Source: a virus
Virus record (IMG/VR): IMGVR_UViG_3300044765_000155
Location: 1 to 40,781 of that record
DNA length: 40,781 bases
Direction: 5' to 3' (one strand)
This document shows positions 6,979 through 15,568 of the stretch, in pieces. The number at the start of each line of letters is the position of its first letter. The first letter of the stretch is position 1. The notes below the pieces were generated by a model that was not told where the DNA came from, made no database searches, and saw only the letters and a list, made by a program, of their open reading frames with translations. The translations under genes and the position numbers were made by a program.

Positions 6979-7511
6979 CAGAGCCTCCCGTACTTCTGCT
7001 CCAGGATGTTCGGGCGGATCACGGCGACAAGAGCCACGAGCCGCGCCGACAGTGCGCCCGGGTTCTCGTCCGGGTCGTACTCCCAGCCCCGGACCTCCAG
7101 GTCGAGCTGCTCCACGCGGGAACGGTCGAGGAGACCCACGGTCCGAGAGTTGAGCTTCTCCCGGTTCTCGCCCATGATGATCCAGACGTCGGGACCCTTC
7201 TCCCGAGTGATGTCGGACGGGTTCTGCGGGTCGGGCCGGAAGTCAGCCTTGACCTTCAGCGAAGAGATGGGCTCCTGGTCGGGGAACTCGGGGTCGGGCA
7301 GCCTCGTCTTGACGTTCCACCCCAACGCCCGCAGATCGTCGGCGGCCTCGTTGGGGATGATGACCGTGAACTTGCGGCTGTCGTCCTTGAACCGGTCCAT
7401 CTCCCCGCTGAGGTTCGGTCGCCCCCAGAACTTGGCGTTCTCGATGGTCAGGTTGCCGACCTTCTGCTTGCCGAAGGTCTCTCCGATGGTGACCTTGGTC
7501 TGCTCCGTCAT
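6978..7511 (-). CDS. Probable single-stranded DNA-binding protein (phage type)
   Basis: The 177-residue protein has the layout I associate with a phage ssDNA-binding family: an early NLTIENAKFWGRPNLSGE strand pair, KFTVIIPNEAADDLRALGWNVK, a PDQEPISSLKVKADF segment, a VGLLDRSRVEQLDLEVRGWEYD core, and a C-terminal ALVAVIRPN strand. The family is an OB-fold-like binder rather than the classical Ssb. AGGAG sits before the ATG. It lies just downstream of the helicase-primase-polymerase gene, as expected for a replisome part. The assignment is from remembered family pattern and has not been searched. Confidence 0.55.
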   Translation of the reverse strand: MTEQTKVTIGETFGKQKVGNLTIENAKFWGRPNLSGEMDRFKDDSRKFTVIIPNEAADDLRALGWNVKTRLPDPEFPDQEPISSLKVKADFRPDPQNPSDITREKGPDVWIIMGENREKLNSRTVGLLDRSRVEQLDLEVRGWEYDPDENPGALSARLVALVAVIRPNILEQKYGRL

Positions 7512-7544
7512 GTGATTTTTTCTCCTGTGGATGTGTGGGTTGAA

Positions 7545-7871
7545 CTACTCGGGCAGCACGTACGGCTCGGAAGCGAGCTCGTAAACCTGCTCGAAGACGT
7601 CGGGCTTGCAGGGGTAGAACTCGCCCTTGGCTCCGCGGATGATCCAGTCACCCTTCTTGGCACGCATAATCCCCTCGAGCGTGGAGATCATGAGCTCGCC
7701 GGTTGCCGGATCGATGCTGACACCGTCTCCGGGTGGAACGCTGAACGGATCGAACGAGCCCTTGGTGTTCGCCTCGATCCAGTGGTAGACCTCCATCATC
7801 TCGGCGGGGGTTCCGTCGAGAATCATGGCCTGAACGACGACGGGCTTCTTCTGGTAGTTTCCGGGTTCCAT
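7545..7871 (-). CDS. Conserved phage protein, GDWIIRG/EFYPCKPDVFE family
   Basis: This 108-residue protein carries KGDWIIRGAKGEFYPCKPD (about 77-95) followed by VFEQVYE, a signature of a very widespread small phage protein family with no settled function. The N-terminal KKPVVVQAMILDG strand and HWIEANTKG helix also fit. It has no membrane segment. AAAGGACC lies before the ATG. It sits in the replication-side operon. Confidence 0.8.
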   Translation of the reverse strand: MEPGNYQKKPVVVQAMILDGTPAEMMEVYHWIEANTKGSFDPFSVPPGDGVSIDPATGELMISTLEGIMRAKKGDWIIRGAKGEFYPCKPDVFEQVYELASEPYVLPE

Positions 7872-7880
7872 GTTGGTCCT

Positions 7881-8129
7881 TTACGACTTGAATGTGACGT
7901 TGTCGAACTTCTTGTACGCGTCGAGGTAGGTCTCGCCCATGACCCGGTTGTAGGTCACCTCGTAGTACATGCCGTCGGGCAGTGTGGTGGAGAGCAAGGC
8001 CTTCCAACCACCGAGCACGTAGCAGTACCAGACGACGAAGACGTCGAACTCCTGCTTGGGGTCGGACTTGTCCAGGTGGGCGTTGACCCAGTCCCGCACA
8101 AGTCCCTTGGCCTTCTCTTGTTCCTCCAT
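7881..8129 (-). CDS. DUF6275-like conserved phage protein
   Basis: The 82-residue protein contains VFVVWYCYVLGGWKALLST followed by DGMYYEVTYN and ETYLDAYKKFDNV, the pattern I recall for DUF6275, a common short phage protein often found near replication or recombination genes. Its role is unknown. A GGAAGGACA ribosome site precedes the ATG. It is the gene after the terminator of the small 8193-8339 unit, so it may be read through or have its own promoter. Confidence 0.75.
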   Translation of the reverse strand: MEEQEKAKGLVRDWVNAHLDKSDPKQEFDVFVVWYCYVLGGWKALLSTTLPDGMYYEVTYNRVMGETYLDAYKKFDNVTFKS

Positions 8130-8153
8130 CTATTGTCCTTCCCCCAGACAAGA

Positions 8154-8182
8154 CCCTCAGCACCTGTAGTAGGTACTGAGGG
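8154..8182 (-). terminator. Hairpin terminator behind the 48-residue membrane protein
   Basis: CCCTCAG...ACCT pairs with AGGT...CTGAGGG around a 5-base loop, with one mismatch in the stem. The T-rich tail on the minus strand is weak (TCTTGT). It closes the short unit that begins at element E2. Confidence 0.55.
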
Positions 8183-8192
8183 CCTCGAATGG

Positions 8193-8339
8193 TCAGCTCT
8201 TCTTGCTGTTGATCTTCTGAATCACTGCTCCGACGAGGGCGAGACCGCCGGCGACCATGCCCGCCGTGATGGCAGCCGAGATGGCGCCGGTGGCGAGACA
8301 GGTCTTGACGGCCTCCTTGACGAAGGTGCGGTTGTTCAT
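8193..8339 (-). CDS. Small single-span membrane protein, 48 residues
   Basis: The protein MNNRTFVKEAVKTCLATGAI continues into an Ala/Gly/Val-rich helix (SAAITAGMVAGGLALVGAVI) and a KKS tail. It has one probable membrane helix with a basic end. GGAGA precedes the ATG. It is a single-gene unit with element E2 just upstream and a hairpin just downstream, so it probably has its own message within the replication region. The function is unknown; it resembles the other tiny membrane proteins at 16-19 kb. Confidence 0.8.
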   Translation of the reverse strand: MNNRTFVKEAVKTCLATGAISAAITAGMVAGGLALVGAVIQKINSKKS

Positions 8340-8365
8340 GATGTCTCCAATGGTTGAGGGTGATT

Positions 8366-8393
8366 CTTCATATAGGGGCGTGTAAAACCTGCC
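8366..8393 (-). promoter_or_regulatory. Promoter-like element E2
   Basis: On the minus strand it reads GCAGG, then TTTTACACG, three bases, CTATAT and GAAG. It overlaps the 3' end of the polymerase gene and precedes the 48-residue membrane protein gene by about 27 bases. It is one of the best-conserved members of the element family. Confidence 0.65.
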
Positions 8394-8394
8394 C

Positions 8395-11300
8395 CTACGG
8401 CGCGATGAATGCCTCGAAGTCGCCGTACTTGGAGATGTTGATGACGGCGTCGTTGACCAACTTCTGGTAGTAGGACATGTCGATTTCCATGTCCTCACCA
8501 ATGGCCAACTCGTCGATCTCCCACAGCCAGTCCTTGGTTCCAGTGACAGCGCCTTCCTTGTCGCCGTCGACCCGCACCAGGTACCGACCACCGATGACCG
8601 GGATGAACGCACCGAAGCGACCGACGAACTGACGGATGCCAGTCTCGACCGTCTCCAGGTACATCGCTCCCTTGGCCACCTGCTTCACCTCGACGTAGTC
8701 CTTCGTCGTGATGTCCTCCTTGGAGAACAGCGTCTTGAAGACGATCGGGTGTTGGAACTGTGCTCCCGTTGCGGACCACTTGCCATCCTTGCGGCAGACG
8801 TACACCGCGTCGTTGACAAGGCAGAAGCGCTCATAAGTCGCTTCGTGCTCGAAGTCGTAGCCGTACTTCTTCCCGAACTCCATGACCTTCTCGATGATCT
8901 CCGGAGTTGCGTTGGGGATCTTGACCGAGTCGGTCTTGATGTGGATGATCTCGAAGCCGAGGGACTCGACGTACTCTCGAAGATCCAGCATGAACAAGGC
9001 CCCACGCTTGGCGACGATGTTGTCGATGTTGCGCGGGTCCTTGAACTTGTTCGGGAAGGTTGCTGCTGTGAACCCGTAGATGCTGTTGATGACGATCTTG
9101 AGGGCGTCCGACAGGTTCTTCAGGTGTTCCTCCGCCAAATATGGCTTAAGCTTCCCGTCGAACATCTGGCCGGCAGCCTCCAGATCCTTGCGCTTGATGG
9201 CCAGCCGTGCATCCATCAAGGCCTTGAACTTGGGCGTGTACTCCCCGAACAGATTGAGCTCGATGATGCTCGTGGGGTGCATGGACGCCACATCCAGAAG
9301 GGCTACGTTCTCGTACATCCCTGGCTTGGAACGTACGAGCCCTCCTTCGCCGACCTTCTCGCCCTTGTAAGTGGACTTTTCCTTCCCACTGGCGAACTGG
9401 TCGAAGGTGTATCCAGGGAACATCTCAGACAGGTCCGTGTACACAAGATCCGGCTGAGTATCCCAGGGCACGTCGCCGAAGATGATCTTCTCGGCGTGCT
9501 GGCGGGTGGTGTTGATGACCTCCAGCCCGGAGAGATCCGCAAGGATCTGCCGAGCGAAGAAGTCCGCTTCGATGTGCTTGCAGACAGCCCGAGTCGAACG
9601 AACGTCGTTCTCGAGGTACTCCATCACGTCCATGATCCGATCCTCCGGAACCGGCTGGTCCCAGGGAAGGTCCATCTCCATGTGGGGCAGACCGAGGTCG
9701 ATCTCCCACTTCTTCAGAGACTTCTTGTTGGGCGTGCTGGCGTACTCGTACGCATCGGCGTAGCAGGCCTTGTAAGCCGGCAGGAAGCCAGCCCTCCGGT
9801 CGTGTTCCACGATGATGCGCTGACTCAGGTCGTACAGCGCCTGGTTGTCGTACCCGAGCGTCCGGGCCCACAGAATATGGGCGTCGTAGCCACGGTTGTT
9901 CCAGCCGATCAGCTTGAGGCGGAAGAGCTCCTCGCACTGTTCCGGCGTGGGGTTGATCAGCTTGACAACCTCAGCATCGTCCCGGTCGTACATGTATCCG
10001 ACGGCGAAGAGGTTCGGGTAAACCTCCAGGTCGAAATATACGATGGGGGCGTTGTCGTCCTCAGGACTCTCGGCCTCCACCTCGATCTCGCTCTTGAGCG
10101 GCAAAGCCAGGGCGATCTCGATGCACTTGCTGGACTGGTTCGATGCCGACATGGCGAACTGCAGGATGTCGTCCCACATGTCGCTGACGTCGTAGACCAT
10201 GCCCTGGTTCTGGGCATCGGTCAGCACCTTCATGATGAAATCCATGTGGATCTTGGTACCGTATCCGTGGATTTCCTTTTTGAGTGCACGGACAATGAGC
10301 TCCCGCAGACCCTTCTCACTGGACATCGTCTTCTGTGAGAGCACCTTCTCCTCCTTGAGAGGCAGCCCCGAGTCAATCGAGGCCACCGGAATGTTGTTGC
10401 ACAGACTCACCCGACGCCGAAGCGAAGAGTTACCGAGCAGCGTCTTGACTTCGAACTGACCCTTGGGGTCGGCTCCTGCCAGCTTCTCGACGTCTCCCTC
10501 GTAGTCGTAGTGGAGATGCAGACCCTTACCGGACTTGGAGACCTCCACATACGTAGGAGGCCATGCTGCCGCGGCCTTGAGGTTGGCCTCGAGGTCTTTC
10601 TCACCCAACGCGTTCTTGAGGTCGAAGTCGATGACGATGTGCTGCTTCGGAACCTTGACATAGTGCTCTTCGGAAGTGTCGATGGTCTTCAGAGTGTCGA
10701 CCACCTGCTCCCACGGCTTCTTCAAGGGGTGATCCGGGTTGCCAGAATATAGCTGGGCCTTCTCGTCCTTGAGAACCTCGTCCAGCAGCGAGGGCTGTGA
10801 CTCCAATTCCAACCACGTTCTGGTCGGCTTCGGGGCTTCACCCTTCCAGCTGAACTTCTCGAGCTCCCTCAGGTGCATGAAATATGAACGGTGCCTTACG
10901 CCGTCCACCATGATCTCGCTGTGGAACTCCTTGAAGTAGTCCATCAGCAAGTCTCGGAACTGGTACTGCTTGTAGACGTTCCGAGTGTCCGTCTCCACGC
11001 ACCAGTCCGCATACATCTTGTGCGCCTGCTTCAGCGTCACGTTCTTCTCCAGGATCAAGCGGTTGTCCTGGACGAAGTTGAAGATGTCGTTGGTCCGATA
11101 CATCATGTCGGTGCTCCTGTAAGAGGACAAATATGTCGGACCCATCATGTTGAACACGTCGATGCATCGGGTTGCGATGGCGCCGAGTTCGAACTTGACC
11201 TGGGCAGTGAGGTTGTGGTACTCGTCCTCGGGGATGAGGTTCCCCGTCGGCTGAATATCCACCAGTCGCCGGAACAGACCAGACTTACGGTTGCTGATCT

Positions 11301-12132
11301 TGACCGGCTCGTTGGAACCGATGAACAGACAAGCCCTCGGTGTGATGGCGTAGAGGTTCTTGCCCTTACTGTTGATGAGAACCCGATCGTGCGAGACCAC
11401 ACTGTTCAGGTTCTTGTTGAGCTCCAACCTCGAGAGATCCCCGTCCTGGTCAATGGCGACGAGCGGGTTTCGAGCGAACGGCTCAAGTGAGAACTGAGCG
11501 TCCGCCTTACCCATCTCGAAGGCACTGAACGTCGCGGTATGTCCCTCGAAGAGGAGCTCGATGATGTCCATGATGGTGGACTTACCGGTTCCCGGCGGAC
11601 CGAAGAACACGTAGAACTTCTGCATGTTCTTGGCCGACGCTCCCGTGAAAATCGAGCCAATGGCGTACTCGATCTTGATCCTCTGCTCCGGGTCATACAG
11701 AGTGTTGAGAATCTTGTCCCAGGCCGGGTGGGGCTTGGTTGAGAGAGAATATGGCATCTTGAAGGTTGCCGCATCCGCCTTCGTAGGAGTCTGGTCCGCA
11801 AACACGATGGTCTGGTCCAGCTCCGGTCCCATGTCGCCAATCGAACGAATCAGCGCCAAGAACTTGGTGTAGAGCTGATTGTCGAAGACGCGCATCTTCT
11901 TTACCGTGTCACCCGGCCGGAGACGCTCCCCGACCATCTTCGCGAACGCCCTGTCGATGATGTCGGGAACGTGCGACTGCCGACGGCTGTACAAGCCCGT
12001 CTCTTCGTCCCAAATAGCTACGAACTGGCCTCCCCGGATAACGAGGTCCTGGCTCTCGAGTGCCTGCAAGGACGGATAGAACTCGCGGGTCCCATCCTTG
12101 TTGTCCTTGTAAGCAACACGAATGAAGTCCAT
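8395..12132 (-). CDS. SF3 helicase - AEP primase - family B DNA polymerase fusion
   Basis: This single 1245-residue protein holds three replication enzymes. (1) SF3/D5-type helicase, about 130-330: Walker A GPPGTGKS (178-185), Walker B VAIDQD (225-230), motif C FIGSNEP (270-276), arginine finger FRR (287-289). (2) Archaeo-eukaryotic-type primase, about 480-600: metal motif VIDFDL (500-505) and SKSGKGLHLHY (532-542). (3) Family B polymerase with proofreading: Exo I FDLE (700-703), Exo II NNRGYD (745-750), Exo III YLEND (839-843), motif A DVASMHP (947-953), motif B KIVINSIYG (1012-1020), motif C KTDS (1066-1069). Motif A has His in place of the usual Tyr, and motif C has Lys for the first Asp; the essential second Asp is kept. 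I start it at 12132, where GAGGAGG lies upstream, rather than at an upstream in-frame codon at 12186. It probably provides the whole replication fork core. Confidence 0.88.
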   Translation of the reverse strand: MDFIRVAYKDNKDGTREFYPSLQALESQDLVIRGGQFVAIWDEETGLYSRRQSHVPDIIDRAFAKMVGERLRPGDTVKKMRVFDNQLYTKFLALIRSIGDMGPELDQTIVFADQTPTKADAATFKMPYSLSTKPHPAWDKILNTLYDPEQRIKIEYAIGSIFTGASAKNMQKFYVFFGPPGTGKSTIMDIIELLFEGHTATFSAFEMGKADAQFSLEPFARNPLVAIDQDGDLSRLELNKNLNSVVSHDRVLINSKGKNLYAITPRACLFIGSNEPVKISNRKSGLFRRLVDIQPTGNLIPEDEYHNLTAQVKFELGAIATRCIDVFNMMGPTYLSSYRSTDMMYRTNDIFNFVQDNRLILEKNVTLKQAHKMYADWCVETDTRNVYKQYQFRDLLMDYFKEFHSEIMVDGVRHRSYFMHLRELEKFSWKGEAPKPTRTWLELESQPSLLDEVLKDEKAQLYSGNPDHPLKKPWEQVVDTLKTIDTSEEHYVKVPKQHIVIDFDLKNALGEKDLEANLKAAAAWPPTYVEVSKSGKGLHLHYDYEGDVEKLAGADPKGQFEVKTLLGNSSLRRRVSLCNNIPVASIDSGLPLKEEKVLSQKTMSSEKGLRELIVRALKKEIHGYGTKIHMDFIMKVLTDAQNQGMVYDVSDMWDDILQFAMSASNQSSKCIEIALALPLKSEIEVEAESPEDDNAPIVYFDLEVYPNLFAVGYMYDRDDAEVVKLINPTPEQCEELFRLKLIGWNNRGYDAHILWARTLGYDNQALYDLSQRIIVEHDRRAGFLPAYKACYADAYEYASTPNKKSLKKWEIDLGLPHMEMDLPWDQPVPEDRIMDVMEYLENDVRSTRAVCKHIEADFFARQILADLSGLEVINTTRQHAEKIIFGDVPWDTQPDLVYTDLSEMFPGYTFDQFASGKEKSTYKGEKVGEGGLVRSKPGMYENVALLDVASMHPTSIIELNLFGEYTPKFKALMDARLAIKRKDLEAAGQMFDGKLKPYLAEEHLKNLSDALKIVINSIYGFTAATFPNKFKDPRNIDNIVAKRGALFMLDLREYVESLGFEIIHIKTDSVKIPNATPEIIEKVMEFGKKYGYDFEHEATYERFCLVNDAVYVCRKDGKWSATGAQFQHPIVFKTLFSKEDITTKDYVEVKQVAKGAMYLETVETGIRQFVGRFGAFIPVIGGRYLVRVDGDKEGAVTGTKDWLWEIDELAIGEDMEIDMSYYQKLVNDAVINISKYGDFEAFIAP

Positions 12133-12143
12133 TGGACCTCCTC

Positions 12144-12704
12144 TCACTGAAAGTGTTCTGCGCTGTAGGCGTTCATCTGGCCCCAAATATCGAGCTGTCT
12201 CATGTCAACGACATCGAGGGCATGAACGACGGGGAACGGCGAACCGTGTCCGTCGGACTGGAACTGTCGACTCATCCAGTCGTCCGTGATGTTGCGGATC
12301 GACTCCTTCGCGGATGAGGTCAACACCCTCCCGGGGTATCGGTCGTAGCCCATGTTGCGGAACATGTGACCGAAGTAGTAGGACGGAGCTCCCTCGTAGT
12401 AGAAGCTGAACCTACGTGCCATCCCGAGGAGAACCTCGAGGACGGACGGTGCTGCTGTGGCCCATTGACCGAGCCACACCTGGTCGAGACTCTCCAGGTC
12501 TTGCTGGAACCCGAGGAAGTCAGACTGGCGGAAAGCCAGCGCATCTCCTGCCCTGTTCTCATCGGACCAGATGGTCCAGAAGAACGGGATGTCGTGGAGC
12601 TCCCGCAGGACGCCCTCGTACACCTTCCTCTCTCCGTGATCGGTGAAGCATTCCTGACGGAGCCAGTTGAAATATGTCTCCGTCAGCCAGACATCCGCGC
12701 TCAC
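12144..12704 (-). CDS. Hypothetical protein, 186 residues
   Basis: The GTG start overlaps the upstream stop as GTGA. The protein is aromatic-rich (WLTETYFNWLRQECF, DIPFFWTIWSDENR, YYEGAPSYYFGHMF) and appears soluble. I have seen similar sequences in actinobacterial phages without an assigned role. Its stop lies 11 bases before the polymerase start, so it is the gene translated just before the replication fusion protein. No catalytic motif is recognised. Confidence 0.75.
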   Translation of the reverse strand: MSADVWLTETYFNWLRQECFTDHGERKVYEGVLRELHDIPFFWTIWSDENRAGDALAFRQSDFLGFQQDLESLDQVWLGQWATAAPSVLEVLLGMARRFSFYYEGAPSYYFGHMFRNMGYDRYPGRVLTSSAKESIRNITDDWMSRQFQSDGHGSPFPVVHALDVVDMRQLDIWGQMNAYSAEHFQ

Positions 12705-13342
12705 GGTTCCTGCCGGATTACCTCGTAGTCGACGCCGGTTCGGTGGTTCCGGACGTAGAGCACGGGCTCCACTCCGGGCGGCACCAGCCGGTAGAAGTCG
12801 ACGATGATGCTGTCGCCGATCTTCTCCGCCCAGTCATCGATGGGCTGCCCTGCCTCGAGGAAGACGGGGTTGTACTCGTCCATGAAGACGAGGATCTGCT
12901 CCTTGAGCCGACCATCGTCGTCCTGGTACTCCTCCTCCTCGATGTAGCTCACGCCGTAGTCGGTGATGGCCCCATCGACGAACTTCTCGACGGGGGTTTC
13001 CGTGGCGGAGAGCGCCTTGTGGTAGGCGTTCTGGACGGGCTCATGCTCGATAGGAGTGATGATGACGGCTTCCTCCAGCTTCGGAACCGTCGGGAACTCG
13101 ATGACCTCTCCACCAGAGTTGGGCTCCGAGTCGATCGAAACGGGCACGATCTTCTCGTTGATCAACGTCCTCGCGTACTCGTTCTTGTCCAGGGACTTGA
13201 CGAACTCGTACGTCTGCTGCAGGTCGGCAGCCTTCTGGTCGTAGATCTTGCGGAACCTCGCCTCCAACGCCAAATATGCAGCGCTGAAGCCGAGCAGACC
13301 GCCGGCGACGAGGCCTCCCATGGCCTCCGTGGAGAGCCTCAT
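12701..13342 (-). CDS. Membrane-anchored conserved phage protein, 213 residues
   Basis: It has an N-terminal membrane helix (GGLVAGGLLGFSAAYLALEA, about 9-28), then a charged helical region and a C-terminal domain with an acidic EEEEYQDDD loop and VLYVRNHRTGVDYEVIRQE at the end. The end matches a phage family that pairs with DUF6353-like proteins in many Gram-positive phages, and indeed the neighbour is of that kind. ATGA overlaps link it to the upstream gene. The function is unknown; topology suggests a cytoplasmic domain tethered to the membrane. Confidence 0.75.
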   Translation of the reverse strand: MRLSTEAMGGLVAGGLLGFSAAYLALEARFRKIYDQKAADLQQTYEFVKSLDKNEYARTLINEKIVPVSIDSEPNSGGEVIEFPTVPKLEEAVIITPIEHEPVQNAYHKALSATETPVEKFVDGAITDYGVSYIEEEEYQDDDGRLKEQILVFMDEYNPVFLEAGQPIDDWAEKIGDSIIVDFYRLVPPGVEPVLYVRNHRTGVDYEVIRQEP

Positions 13343-14256
13343 CGCTGCTCCAGGAGCTTCTGGACCTTGCCGCCCACGATCAGACCCTGGCAGTTGAAGT
13401 CCAGGTAGACCGCGTGCTCCCGGTTGTACTTCCAGTCGTCCGGCATCGGCTTGTCGAGACCGAAGTCGACGAACGGAACGTCCTTCGTACCGTCGGGAAG
13501 ACGGGTGACCTTCCAGCCGACGACGCGGCTGATGTCGGACTCCTCGAAGCCGAGGGCCTTGTAGACGTCCGAGAGGTACAGGTAGCCCTGCCGGTTCAGA
13601 CGCTGCTGAGCGAACCGCTGCTGGTTGGCGATGAACATCTTGTTGATGCCCAGGTCCGGCTGCCACTCGCTCGAGGCACCCTGCTCGAAGACCCGGTTGT
13701 ACGGGTCCTGACCGGACGCCTCCCAGTCACGAGTCGAGATCTCCTCCACCTTGCCGGTCTCGGGGTCGATGACCTCCTTGTTGACCGCTCCGTGGAAGAA
13801 CGCCTGGTCCGCGTCGTGACCGATCTTCTCGACGACGCGCTTGCGGTAGCTCTCGAACGACTCGTTCAGAGCCGTGAAGGCGAGCGCCAGAGTGGCGTTG
13901 CGCTTGAGCATGACACGGTGGCCACTGAATACGAGAGCAGCACCCCCGACGAACAGGACGCCCGGAACGGCGTACAGCTTGGTCAGGTCGTAGGCGGCAC
14001 GGCCGTAGACGACACCCCGGTCCTTCGCAGCCTTCTTCTCGTCGTACTGCGACATGGCCTTGTTGTCGAGCGTTTCCTTGATGGCCTCCAGCTCGACGAC
14101 ATGGGTCCCGAGGACCTCTTCGAGGTGGAGGGTCTTCTTGCTGGCGAAGACCGCAGCAGCACCCATCGAGGTGACGCCGGCGACGACCATGATGGTCGGA
14201 GCGTTGGCCTTGAGGGCGAGCTTGGTTGCGCCGTAAGCGCGAGTGATGAAGCTCAT
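13339..14256 (-). CDS. DUF6353-like membrane protein, first paralogue
   Basis: The 305-residue protein has two membrane segments in its N-terminal half: APTIMVVAGVTSMGAAAVFAS (about 19-39) and YAVPGVLFVGGAALVFSG (about 92-109), each followed by a charged stretch, then a long helical and beta-rich soluble part that ends in VYLDFNCQGLIVGG. This layout and the KxxxxxALAxAxxAL stretch after the second helix are those of DUF6353 phage proteins. A second, more diverged copy lies at 17186-18001. GAAGGAAAG precedes the ATG. It heads a coupled run with the 12701 and 12144 genes. The role is unknown. Confidence 0.75.
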   Translation of the reverse strand: MSFITRAYGATKLALKANAPTIMVVAGVTSMGAAAVFASKKTLHLEEVLGTHVVELEAIKETLDNKAMSQYDEKKAAKDRGVVYGRAAYDLTKLYAVPGVLFVGGAALVFSGHRVMLKRNATLALAFTALNESFESYRKRVVEKIGHDADQAFFHGAVNKEVIDPETGKVEEISTRDWEASGQDPYNRVFEQGASSEWQPDLGINKMFIANQQRFAQQRLNRQGYLYLSDVYKALGFEESDISRVVGWKVTRLPDGTKDVPFVDFGLDKPMPDDWKYNREHAVYLDFNCQGLIVGGKVQKLLEQR

Positions 14257-14387
14257 CGAATCTTTCCTTCTTTCTGGAACTTGCGGTAGATGGCGACGAC
14301 CTGAACGTCCGACATCTTGAGGACCTTTTCCTTCCACGAGGCGGCGTACATGCGAGCCAGCTCTCGTCTCATCTGCTCGACCTTCAT
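14253..14387 (-). CDS. Hypothetical protein, 44 residues
   Basis: A short ORF with both ends coupled: its ATG overlaps the stop of the XRE regulator (ATGA) and its stop overlaps the ATG of the DUF6353-like gene. The protein MKVEQMRRELARMYAASWKE continues as a basic helix and ends GKIR. GAGAGG precedes the ATG. It looks like a small helical protein; the function is unknown. Confidence 0.75.
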   Translation of the reverse strand: MKVEQMRRELARMYAASWKEKVLKMSDVQVVAIYRKFQKEGKIR

Positions 14388-14653
14388 CCGAACACCTCTC
14401 CGAGGCTGTCCTCAAAGGACATGGGAACGAAGTTGACCTCGACCTTGTAGCCGAGACCACGGGCCCAAGCCTGGATAGTGCTGAGCTTGAGCCCGTCGAA
14501 CCCTCGCTCGACTCGTACGAAGTTTCCCTGTGCGATGCCGATCTCGGATCCGAGTTGCCGCTGGCTGATGCCCTGACTTACGCGAAGCTCCTTGAGCTGG
14601 GCGCAAATATCGAGCTGCTGCTGGCGGTCTGCTTCGGTATTCTGCAATGCCAT
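14384..14653 (-). CDS. XRE-family helix-turn-helix regulator
   Basis: The 89-residue protein contains a full Cro/CI-type helix-turn-helix: LKELRVSQGISQRQLGSEIG (20-39), then IAQGNFVRVERG (40-51) and SFEDSL near the end. The size fits a DNA-binding domain alone, with no ligand domain, as in phage Cro-like repressors or antitoxin-type regulators. AAAGG lies upstream. It is inside the accessory operon, not divergent from another gene, so its operators are probably elsewhere; the TTACAC boxes and E elements are natural candidates to test. Confidence 0.88.
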   Translation of the reverse strand: MALQNTEADRQQQLDICAQLKELRVSQGISQRQLGSEIGIAQGNFVRVERGFDGLKLSTIQAWARGLGYKVEVNFVPMSFEDSLGEVFG

Positions 14654-14669
14654 TGATGAACGAGCCTTT

Positions 14670-15278
14670 CTAGATGAGAGTGGGGCGGGGCAGTTCCAGC
14701 AAATATCCTTCGCGGACCTTGCTGATCCTGGCGCCCTCCAGGGAGGTCCAGCCGTACGCGTTGTCCGACGGCTGGGGAGAGATGTTGACGATCTCGTACA
14801 GGTCCGCAACAGCGACGATGCGGTACTGATTGAGAAGGTCGTACATGTTGGCGAGAACCATCTCCGCGTACTGCTGGGTGGGGAGAGTGAGGTCCTGGTA
14901 GTTGCCGTGAGACCTCGGCTGCGACGCCTGCATCGCCTGGGTCATGGGGTTCCCCGAGACGGAGATGCCAGAGTAGTTGACACCTCCGCCTCGCATGGCG
15001 GCCTGACGCACGATGTTGGACACCGGGCGACCGCCGTCATTTCCCCAGAGCATCCCCGCGAGGAAGCTGTTGGCAGCCTCCTCGAACCCGGCCTTGATCC
15101 GCGGGACGATGATGTCCCGACCGATCTTGGAACCGAGCTGCTTCGGGGACTCGGCGAACAGGAAGTCGAAGAACCTCCGAGATGCCGGCCTTTTGACCTG
15201 CACCGCTGCGCCGACAGGTATGATCGGCTCGATCTTCTTCTTGGGCTGCTCGGGCTTGCTCTTGTCGGGGAGATCCAT
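14670..15278 (-). CDS. Hypothetical protein, 202 residues
   Basis: The start overlaps the upstream stop as TAATG. The N-terminus is Lys/Pro-rich (KSKPEQPKKKIEP), then a region FFDFLFAESPKQLGSKIGRD and a helix with LAGMLWGNDGG, and a C-terminal half with YAEMVLANMYDLLNQY and VAVADLYEIVNI. I do not recognise it with confidence. It may be soluble. It forms a coupled run with the two genes upstream (15278 and 15565). Confidence 0.72.
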   Translation of the reverse strand: MDLPDKSKPEQPKKKIEPIIPVGAAVQVKRPASRRFFDFLFAESPKQLGSKIGRDIIVPRIKAGFEEAANSFLAGMLWGNDGGRPVSNIVRQAAMRGGGVNYSGISVSGNPMTQAMQASQPRSHGNYQDLTLPTQQYAEMVLANMYDLLNQYRIVAVADLYEIVNISPQPSDNAYGWTSLEGARISKVREGYLLELPRPTLI

Positions 15279-15568
15279 TACAGCTCGTCCGTTCCGATCG
15301 AATATCCCGCCTGGTCCGACAGGTCACCGATCTTGTCCTTGGCCCACTGTGGGGCGTTGTCGTCGATGATCACCCCGATGGTGCCGTCGTCGTAGATCTG
15401 AGCGACACCCACGGTGATGCCATCGACCTTCGCCGGGACCTCCTTGATGACCTCCTTCTCGTCAGGCGGTGCGCTGACGAACGAGGCGATCCCCTGCTCC
15501 TCCACCGGCGTACGGCCTCCGAGCTTCCTGAGCCAGGGGGCCTTGGGCTTCTTGCGGTTCCCCATCAC
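15278..15568 (-). CDS. Hypothetical protein, 96 residues
   Basis: The frame can start at GTG 15568 (GTGA overlap with the upstream stop) or at the next codon, ATG 15565. The N-terminus is very basic (RKKPKAPWLRKLGGR), followed by an acidic, beta-rich part with VDGITVGVAQIYDDGTIGVI. No family is recognised. The basic head could bind nucleic acid, which is only a composition-based guess. Confidence 0.68.
   Translation of the reverse strand: MMGNRKKPKAPWLRKLGGRTPVEEQGIASFVSAPPDEKEVIKEVPAKVDGITVGVAQIYDDGTIGVIIDDNAPQWAKDKIGDLSDQAGYSIGTDEL

Noticed and set aside
12133-12186. Upstream in-frame start for the polymerase fusion
   Set aside because: It would overlap the upstream gene deeply and has no ribosome site; ATG 12132 has GAGGAGG before it.
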